Below are positions 59,501-64,000 of a stretch of DNA of 64,000 nt, one piece after another (within the stretch, counting starts at the first letter, position 1; each line of letters begins with the position of its first letter). Source of the stretch: Thermovibrio guaymasensis (GTDB lineage Bacteria; Aquificota; Aquificia; Desulfurobacteriales; Desulfurobacteriaceae). The position numbers and the translations under genes are program-made. The stretch covers positions 1 through 64,000 of the forward strand of contig NZ_RBIE01000001.1 of assembly GCF_003633715.1 (NCBI RefSeq). The letters are read 5' to 3'. The notes beneath the pieces are model-generated. The model had not been told where the DNA came from and searched no databases. It saw only the letters and a program-made list of their open reading frames with translations.

Positions 59501-59974
59501 TTCTTTTTCCTTTCCAGTTAAGTATAGGAGTGGAACTTCTCCCTGGATGCACGCCGATAGGGCGATAAGGCCTTCTGAGTATTTCTCAAGGACCTCTTTA
59601 TCTATACGGGGTTTATAGTAAAAGCCTTCAATAAAACCGATTGAACTTAACTTCATAAGGTTTTTTAGTCCTTTATCGTTCTTTGCTAGAAGGACTAAAT
59701 GGTAACTTCCCTTTTCTCCCTCCTTCCTGTCAAATCTACTTCCCTTTGCTATGTAAAACTCCTGACCAATTATTGGTTTGATTCCTTGCTCTTTACAGGT
59801 CCTGTAGAGCTCGTAAGAGGCAAACATGTTTCCGTGGTCGGTTACTGCAACTGCCGGCATTCCTAGCTCTTTTGCCTTATCAACCAAGTCTTTTATCTTT
59901 ATTGCCCCGTCAAGGATTGAATACTGGGAGTGGAGGTGAAGGTGGACAAAGTCTCCCTTCCTTACGCTTTCCAT
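56525..59974 (-). CDS. dnaE: DNA polymerase III subunit alpha (DnaE)
   Basis: This 1149-residue replicative polymerase has the N-terminal PHP domain (FVHLHLHSQYSILDG, VTDHGNM), the palm with MPDIDVDICQEGRD (about residue 400) and the fingers with RRAMGKKKKE and NKSHSAAYGF, then a C-terminal OB fold near ITLAGAITEVKVKRT. It is the DnaE1 type; no proofreading exonuclease is built in. AGGAGAGCTC precedes the ATG. Confidence 0.97.
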   Translation of the reverse strand: MESVRKGDFVHLHLHSQYSILDGAIKIKDLVDKAKELGMPAVAVTDHGNMFASYELYRTCKEQGIKPIIGQEFYIAKGSRFDRKEGEKGSYHLVLLAKNDKGLKNLMKLSSIGFIEGFYYKPRIDKEVLEKYSEGLIALSACIQGEVPLLYLTGKEKEAVEAAKWYKEIFGDDFYLEVQYHGIKEQERANKFLIELSKKLDIQLVATNDAHYLNKEDWEAHDVLLCLQTGKKLADEKRMRFPSKEFYFKNAQEMMEIFREVPQAVFNTLDIAEKVEAKLDTFENKGYLLPKYTVPEGYDYFTYLKELAEKGLERRFKEKGITDGETKKKYYERLQHELQIINNMGFPGYFLIVWDFINWAKRNGIPVGPGRGSAAGSLVAYAIGITDIDPLRFNLLFERFLNPERVTMPDIDVDICQEGRDRVIEYVRKKYGEDKVCQIITFGTLKTKMVVRDVGRVLGIPPKEVDKLAKLIPNDAKSVEDAVERAPEIKELAEKDPTINRLITIAKRLQGLTRQTGVHAAGVVIAPETLTDYIPLAKSKDGDVTTQYDMGQVESLGLLKMDFLGLKTLTIIDRTLKLIKERHGVEIVPTKLPLDDEKTFKLLQEGNTIGVFQLESSGMRNLMRRLKPTTFEDIIALVALYRPGPLNSGMAESYIRRKHGQEEVDYIFPELEPVLKETYGLFIYQEQIMQIANILAGYSLGEADLLRRAMGKKKKEIMDEQRGIFVSRAVEREYPKDKIEKLFDDIAKFAEYGFNKSHSAAYGFLAYVTAYLKAHYPKELFATMLSIDYDKTDEIVKFIKDCKENGINVLPPDINRSGALFKIEGESIRFGLAGIKGVGEKAAQHIEEVRKKGGEFKDIYDFCQRVDLKTVNRKVIEALIKAGAFDSTGIPRSVNMAVLDKAMSVAQSIQKSQNKGLMSLFGDDSEVIDKEFPQIEEWPDNVKLEYERQAIGFYLSGHPLLEFKEIVEFGFNSTSEKEEWKDGQEITLAGAITEVKVKRTQRGDLWATVEISDLDGTTSVLVFPNLYREVMELLTEGNVVLIKGTVREEEESKSVIAKEISYLKDEIGSKVNTIVLRLKGEEVTDQFLKELKRFIEENSSPQGKPLIVEAELPDCFVKLQINPDYRLPIDREVLRGLQKLLPKERIRIA

Positions 59975-60032
59975 TTGAGCTCTCCTAAAAGAGATTTCCT
60001 GCTAAAGAGGAAATTATGAAATTTGCCGTTAG

Positions 60033-60061
60033 TTTACACCCTCCCTCCCCTTTGCTAGAAT
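60033..60061 (+). promoter_or_regulatory. Promoter for pstCAB
   Basis: TTTACA (60033-60038) and TAGAAT (60056-60061) are exactly 17 bases apart, about 25 bases before pstC. The spacer is almost entirely pyrimidine. No clear Pho-box repeat is seen here, unlike downstream of pstB. Confidence 0.65.
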
Positions 60062-60086
60062 TTGGCCGAAATAAGGGAGAGGAAGT

Positions 60087-61010
60087 ATGAGGAAGGACTT
60101 TTTAGTTGACTGGACTTTTGGGAAAGTAGCTCTCCTTTCAGCATTAATAGTTGTTTTCATTTTAGTTTCCCTCTTTATCGTCCTTTACAAAGAGTCCTCT
60201 TTAGCTGTTAGTACTTTTGGAGTTTGGAAGTTCATAACTTCTACTGTTTGGAATCCTCCTATGGAGAAGTTTGGGGGAGCTCCTGCGATTTTCGGAACTA
60301 TCGTTAGTACTGTAATTTCAATAGCTATCGCAGTTCCTGTAGCTATTGGTATTGCTATATTCTTAACAGAAATTGCTCCTCACTTCTTAAGGACTCCGGT
60401 CGGCGTTGCTATAGAACTCCTTGCAGCAATTCCAAGTATTATTTACGGTATGTGGGGACTGTTTTTCTTTGCTCCATTCATGAGGGATAAGGTTCAGCCA
60501 GTAATCCATGCAACTCTAGGTAAGTTACCTGTAATCGGCCAATGGTTCTCAGGTTACACCCCCGGAATAGGTCTCTTAACGGCTTCAATAGTCCTTTCTA
60601 TAATGATCCTTCCCTTTACAGCCGCAATTTCAAGGGACTCCTTCAACATGGTTCCCGACATCCTGAAAGAATCTGCCTACGCCCTTGGAGCTACAAAGTG
60701 GGACGTTATGAAGGACGTTGTAATACCTTATGCTAAGCTTGGAGTAATTGGGGGAATCATTCTCTCTTTGGGAAGGGCCCTTGGGGAGACGATGGCGGTT
60801 ACGTTTGTTATGGGTAACCAGCCGGTAATTCCAAAATCCCTTTTAGAGCCTGCTACTTCAATTACTGTTACACTTGCAAATGAGTTTACAGAGGCTGACA
60901 CTGATCTATACCTTTCAAGCCTTTTCTACCTAGCCCTTATTCTCTTTGTTATGAGCTTTATAGTTATAGTTATAGGTAAATTCCTCTTCCTAAAGAAAGT
61001 TGAGAGGTAA
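60087..61010 (+). CDS. pstC: Phosphate ABC transporter permease PstC
   Basis: This 307-residue permease has six to seven membrane helices and the coupling-loop region DILKESAYALGATKWDVMKDVVIPYAKLG that contacts PstB, plus GRALGETMAVTFVMGN. It imports phosphate as half of the PstCA channel. No periplasmic PstS gene lies upstream. GGGAGAGGAAG precedes the ATG. Confidence 0.93.
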   Translation: MRKDFLVDWTFGKVALLSALIVVFILVSLFIVLYKESSLAVSTFGVWKFITSTVWNPPMEKFGGAPAIFGTIVSTVISIAIAVPVAIGIAIFLTEIAPHFLRTPVGVAIELLAAIPSIIYGMWGLFFFAPFMRDKVQPVIHATLGKLPVIGQWFSGYTPGIGLLTASIVLSIMILPFTAAISRDSFNMVPDILKESAYALGATKWDVMKDVVIPYAKLGVIGGIILSLGRALGETMAVTFVMGNQPVIPKSLLEPATSITVTLANEFTEADTDLYLSSLFYLALILFVMSFIVIVIGKFLFLKKVER

Positions 61011-61012
61011 GG

Positions 61013-61852
61013 GTGGACGCCTTTAAAAAGAGAAAGTTAGTAAATAACATCGTTCTAATTCTCTCAACTCTTGCTGCCCTCCTTGGCCTCCTTTGGCTCT
61101 TCTGGATCTTAGGAACGCTCCTCTATAAGGGGCTTGGCTCACTTTCTCTTGAGGTGATAATCGGGGATCCGCCTTCTCCTGGAGATAACCATGGAGGTTT
61201 AAAGCACGCAATAGTGGGGCAGACTTTAATAGTCCTTACGGCTACGGTTATCGGAATTCCCCTTGGAATTCTTGCGGGAACTTTCCTTTCGGAGTATGGG
61301 AAGAACGGCCGAATAGCCAACATCATCAGGGACTTGTCCGACATAATGATGAGCATTCCTTCTATCGTGGTAGGTACTTTCGTTTACGCTCTGATGGTTA
61401 AGCCCCTCGGCCACTTTTCGGGCCTTGCAGGTTCGGTGTCCCTTGCAATTATGATGATTCCAATCATAGTAAGGACTACAGACGACATGTTAAGGATGGT
61501 TCCTCCAGAACTTAGAGAGGCTGCGTACGCTCTCGGAGCTACCAAGTATAGAGTTATTAAAGACGTCGTCTACAAGGCTGCAATTACTGGAGTAATAACG
61601 GGAGTTATCCTGTCAGTTGCTAGGATAGGTGGAGAGACTGCTCCGCTACTCTTTACCTCTTTTAATAACAACTTCTTCACTCTAAACATGTTCCAGCCTA
61701 TGGCCTCTTTAACGGTTACAATGTACGATTACGCGATGAGCCCCTACAAGTACTGGCAGGACCTTGCCTGGGCTGCTGCGATTCTTCTAACCTTTGGAGT
61801 CCTCGGTGCAAATATCCTAGGAAGGGTAGTAGCACATAAGTTTAAGAAGTAG
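61013..61852 (+). CDS. pstA: Phosphate ABC transporter permease PstA
   Basis: This 279-residue permease starts with GTG 61013, 2 bases after the pstC stop. It has about six membrane helices, the coupling loop VPPELREAAYALGATKYRVIKDVVYKAA and SVARIGGETAPLLFTSFNN. It pairs with PstC. Confidence 0.93.
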   Translation: MDAFKKRKLVNNIVLILSTLAALLGLLWLFWILGTLLYKGLGSLSLEVIIGDPPSPGDNHGGLKHAIVGQTLIVLTATVIGIPLGILAGTFLSEYGKNGRIANIIRDLSDIMMSIPSIVVGTFVYALMVKPLGHFSGLAGSVSLAIMMIPIIVRTTDDMLRMVPPELREAAYALGATKYRVIKDVVYKAAITGVITGVILSVARIGGETAPLLFTSFNNNFFTLNMFQPMASLTVTMYDYAMSPYKYWQDLAWAAAILLTFGVLGANILGRVVAHKFKK

Positions 61853-61864
61853 GAGGAAGGTTAA

Positions 61865-62662
61865 ATGGAACTGAATACGCAGGAGCGTTTCATAATAGAA
61901 CCTAAAGAACCGGCAAAAATTGTTGTTGAAAACCTCAACTTCTACTACGGTGAGAAGCACGCCTTAAAGAATATTTCCTTTAAGGTTCCTGAAAAGAAGG
62001 TAACAGCTCTGATAGGGCCTTCAGGCTGTGGAAAGACAACTCTCCTTAGGTGTTTTAACAGGATACACGATCTCTATCCAGGTAACAGGTATGAAGGGAG
62101 GATCCTCTTAGACGGAGAAAACATCCTTGAAAAGGACTACGACCTTATAAAGCTTAGAAGTAGAGTTGGAATGGTTTTTCAAAAGCCTACAGCTTTTCCC
62201 ATGTCAATTTTTGACAACGTTGCTTACGGTTTAAGGTTAAAGGGAATAAAGAATAAGAGTGAACTTGAGGACAGGGTTGAAAAGGCCCTTAAGGATGCAG
62301 CCCTTTGGGATGAAGTTAAGGACAGGTTAAAAGACCCAGCATCTGGGCTTTCGGGGGGGCAACAGCAGAGGCTCTGTATTGCCAGGGCTATAGCCGTTGA
62401 ACCTGAGGTTCTACTCTTTGATGAACCTACAAGTGCCCTTGACCCTATTTCAACTGCAAAGATAGAGGAGCTCGTTGTGAGCTTTAGGGACAGGCTAACA
62501 ATAATAATTGTTACTCACAACATGCAGCAGGCAGCTAGGGTTTCTGACTACACAGCCTTTATGTACCTTGGGGAGCTTATAGAGTTTAACAGGACGGAGG
62601 ACATCTTTATAACTCCTAAAGTAAAACTTACAGAGGATTACATTACTGGAAGGTTCGGTTAA
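61865..62662 (+). CDS. pstB: Phosphate ABC transporter ATP-binding protein PstB
   Basis: This 265-residue ATPase has Walker [10 protein letters not shown], the PstB-specific [12 protein letters not shown], the signature [16 protein letters not shown], Walker [15 protein letters not shown] and the H-loop [13 protein letters not shown]. It powers phosphate import. TAGGAGGAAGG precedes the ATG. No phoU follows. Confidence 0.96.
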   Translation: MELNTQERFIIEPKEPAKIVVENLNFYYGEKHALKNISFKVPEKKVTALIGPSGCGKTTLLRCFNRIHDLYPGNRYEGRILLDGENILEKDYDLIKLRSRVGMVFQKPTAFPMSIFDNVAYGLRLKGIKNKSELEDRVEKALKDAALWDEVKDRLKDPASGLSGGQQQRLCIARAIAVEPEVLLFDEPTSALDPISTAKIEELVVSFRDRLTIIIVTHNMQQAARVSDYTAFMYLGELIEFNRTEDIFITPKVKLTEDYITGRFG

Positions 62663-62742
62663 GATATCAAACTTCTAATTTTAGACTTCCTTAATACCTT
62701 GACCTTTAGGTTTTCTTTATCTTAAAATTCTCTTATGAATCT

Positions 62743-62781
62743 TTTACAAATCGTTTACAAATTCTTAACATTTTGATAACA
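62743..62781 (+). promoter_or_regulatory. Four-repeat PhoP/PhoB-box-like array
   Basis: TTTACA (62743-62748), TTTACA (62754-62759), TTAACA (62765-62770) and ATAACA (62776-62781) recur at exactly 11 bases, one helical turn. This matches the B. subtilis PhoP box pattern of TT(A/C/T)ACA repeats spaced about 5 bases. It lies after pstB and before nuoA. Which gene it controls, and whether a PhoP-type regulator binds it, is inference. Confidence 0.5.
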
Positions 62782-62782
62782 T
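62754..62782 (+). promoter_or_regulatory. Possible nuoA promoter inside the repeat array
   Basis: TTTACA (62754-62759) and TAACAT (62777-62782) are 17 bases apart and could be a sigma-70 promoter with a start near 62789, about 30 bases before nuoA. It overlaps the 11-base repeats, so a bound regulator would block or replace the -35 contact. Confidence 0.45.
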
Positions 62783-62818
62783 AGTGTACTGACCGGTAAT
62801 TTCAGTTAGGAGAGGGTT

Positions 62819-63154
62819 ATGCTGTACAACTTCATCGTATTTGTTGGGGTTATAGCTGCTATTGGGCTTATTCTCTGGATCGTCTCGGTTGCAGTAGCTC
62901 CGAGGGACCCTCACCCTGTTAAGGAGGATACTTACGAGTGTGGCCTTCCGGCTCCAGAACCCATTATCTCAAGCGTTAACTTCCAGTACTACTTCTATGC
63001 GATCATCTTTATCGCTATGGATATAGCAGGGGTATTTTTTGTCCTCTACTCTGTAGGTAAGGGAGATCCAAAATTTGGTTGGGTCTTTATTCTCTTTTCT
63101 CTCCTTCTGATGGTTCCCCTCTCCTACATAATGATTGGAGGAAACAGGAAATGA
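62819..63154 (+). CDS. nuoA: NADH-quinone oxidoreductase subunit A
   Basis: This 111-residue protein has three membrane helices and the NuoA loop DTYECGLPAPEP between the first and second, plus SVNFQYYFYAIIF and DIAGVFFVLY. It is part of the membrane arm near the quinone site of complex I. AGGAGAGGG precedes the ATG. Its stop overlaps nuoB as ATGA. Confidence 0.95.
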   Translation: MLYNFIVFVGVIAAIGLILWIVSVAVAPRDPHPVKEDTYECGLPAPEPIISSVNFQYYFYAIIFIAMDIAGVFFVLYSVGKGDPKFGWVFILFSLLLMVPLSYIMIGGNRK

Positions 63155-63621
63155 TTTTAAAGTTTTTTGATTGGAGCCGTTCAAACTCTCCCTGGGGAGT
63201 TCACTTCTGTAGCGGCTGTTGTTCTTTAGAGGTTTTAGCCTTAATGGGCCCCAGGTTTGACTGGGAAAGATACGGTTTTATGATGACACCAAGTCCAAGG
63301 CAGGCAGACTTCATAATCGTTACAGGATTGGTTTCAAAGAAAGTTCTGCCTGTACTCCTTAGGGTTTATCAGCAGATGCCTGAGCCCAGGTACGTTTTTG
63401 GAATGGGTGCCTGTGCAGCAGGAGGCGGTCCCTACTGGGATTCAGACTTCGTTGCTGTTGACGTTTCCCAGTACATACCGTTTGACGTTTTCGTTGCAGG
63501 TTGTCCGCCAAATCCAGAAGCAACTTTAGAGGGTCTGTTAAGGCTTAAGGAAATAATACTTAGGGACAGGGAAAACGCTGCTAAGAAGTATCCCAACAGG
63601 ATGGAAGAGATACCTTACTAA
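63151..63621 (+). CDS. nuoB: NADH-quinone oxidoreductase subunit B
   Basis: This 156-residue subunit holds the N2 iron-sulfur cluster, with ligands in CSGCCSLE, GMGACAAGGGPY and VAGCPPNPEA. ATG 63151 overlaps the nuoA stop; a longer frame upstream reads through nuoA out of phase and is rejected. N2 passes electrons to quinone. Confidence 0.96.
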   Translation: MILKFFDWSRSNSPWGVHFCSGCCSLEVLALMGPRFDWERYGFMMTPSPRQADFIIVTGLVSKKVLPVLLRVYQQMPEPRYVFGMGACAAGGGPYWDSDFVAVDVSQYIPFDVFVAGCPPNPEATLEGLLRLKEIILRDRENAAKKYPNRMEEIPY

Positions 63622-63633
63622 AGAGGAACTGCC

Positions 63634-64000
63634 ATGCTTGAGGATGTAAAGGTGAAAGTAAAGGAAACTTTCGGTTTTGAAAGCGAACCCTACGATACGA
63701 ACGTTCTGTTGATCCACGCAGAGAGGAACTCTGTTAGAAAGCTCCTTGAGTTCCTTAAAGAACAAGGTTTTAACTACCCTCATACTGTTTCGGTGGTTGA
63801 TTACATTCCTAAGGGTGAAGGCTTTCAGGTTAACTACATTTTAGAGAACTTATCTGAGAAGAAGTTTGTAATGGTTAGGGTTAATCTGACTGAGAGTGAC
63901 TTAACAGTTCCCAGTGTCCACGACATATTTCCTCCACTTCAACCCCATGAGAGGGAAGCCTGGGAGATGTTCGGTATTGAGTTCATAGGAAATCCAAGGC
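63634..64000 (+). CDS. nuoC: NADH-quinone oxidoreductase subunit C, N-terminal part
   Basis: ATG 63634 opens a frame that runs off the right edge after 122 codons. It has the 30-kDa subunit pattern: HTVSVVDYIPKGEGF..NYI, then VPSVHDIFPPLQPHEREAWEMFGIEFIGNPR, the NuoC signature with W and EMFGI. Whether it continues into a NuoCD fusion cannot be seen. AGAGGAAC precedes the start. Confidence 0.92.
   Translation, partial: MLEDVKVKVKETFGFESEPYDTNVLLIHAERNSVRKLLEFLKEQGFNYPHTVSVVDYIPKGEGFQVNYILENLSEKKFVMVRVNLTESDLTVPSVHDIFPPLQPHEREAWEMFGIEFIGNPR

Noticed and set aside
63079-63150. N-terminal extension of nuoB
   Set aside because: The extra 24 codons lie inside nuoA in another frame and have no NuoB similarity; ATG 63151 overlaps the nuoA stop as expected.

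Overview
This window is a stretch of bacterial chromosome with housekeeping genes packed tightly on both strands. No gene-free gap exceeds about 230 bases. I see no insertion sequence, prophage, integrase, CRISPR array or rRNA gene. Gene content points to a thermophilic, strictly respiratory bacterium of the Aquificota/Campylobacterota neighbourhood, most likely Desulfurobacteriaceae (Thermovibrio/Desulfurobacterium type). The reasons are Arg codons dominated by AGG/AGA, purine-rich coding strands, a NusG with an inserted domain, separate rpoB and rpoC, an ATP synthase cluster with two b-type subunits and no a/c genes, glyQ/glyS plus pyruvate phosphate dikinase, a selenocysteine-containing SelD, and a DUF39 homocysteine-synthesis protein typical of anaerobes living on sulfide. 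This placement is inference from gene content, not from a phylogenetic marker search.

Layout. 1-12.7 kb: the classic tuf-rpmG-tRNA-Trp-secE-nusG-rplKAJL-rpoBC transcription/translation block, with internal promoters before the L10 leader and before rpoB, closed by a strong terminator. 12.8-14.9 kb (minus): a cREC-like receiver protein, gatC and gatA. 14.9-15.5 kb: a ThiS/MoaD-like protein and ruvX, followed by a promoter-C-rich tract-terminator unit that may encode a small RNA. 15.7-22.5 kb: mnmA and the ATP synthase genes b, b, delta, alpha, gamma, beta, epsilon. 22.5-31.6 kb: a small membrane protein, an amino-acid permease, tRNA-Gly, then tonB-like, acyltransferase, SAM hydrolase, mnmG, rsmG, thrB, and on the minus strand an ABC ATPase with a DsbC-like lipoprotein. 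31.7-37.3 kb (minus): glyQ-glyS-ppdK. 37.4-41.7 kb: queC-selD(Sec)-rimO and the DUF39 gene. 41.7-47 kb (minus): an ArsR-type regulator, accD, a small unknown gene, mfd and an ankyrin protein. 47.1-48.3 kb: ridA-rsmI. 48.3-52.3 kb (minus): rplY-pth-rpsF-ssb-rpsR-DUF2232-rplI-speD. 52.4-54.1 kb: a cold-shock protein and a DEAD-box helicase, each behind a terminator-like leader hairpin. 54.3-55.6 kb: a tandem HD/HD-GYP protein. 55.6-60 kb (minus): dnaE-accA. 60-62.7 kb: pstCAB. 62.8 kb to the end: the first genes of a complex I operon (nuoA, nuoB, partial nuoC).

The most notable signals are: (1) a zinc-ribbon-like cysteine motif inside the RNA polymerase beta subunit with exactly the spacing of the beta-prime zinc ribbon; (2) a cysteine-bearing insert in NusG; (3) an in-frame UGA in selD with a SECIS-like hairpin and a competing hairpin; (4) a promoter-terminator unit at 15.56-15.66 kb holding a C-rich, anti-Shine-Dalgarno-like tract that is a G-quadruplex motif on the other strand; (5) an antiterminator/terminator switch ahead of the cold-shock gene; and (6) four TT(A/T)ACA-type hexamers at an exact 11-base period between pstB and nuoA, resembling a PhoP/PhoB binding array.
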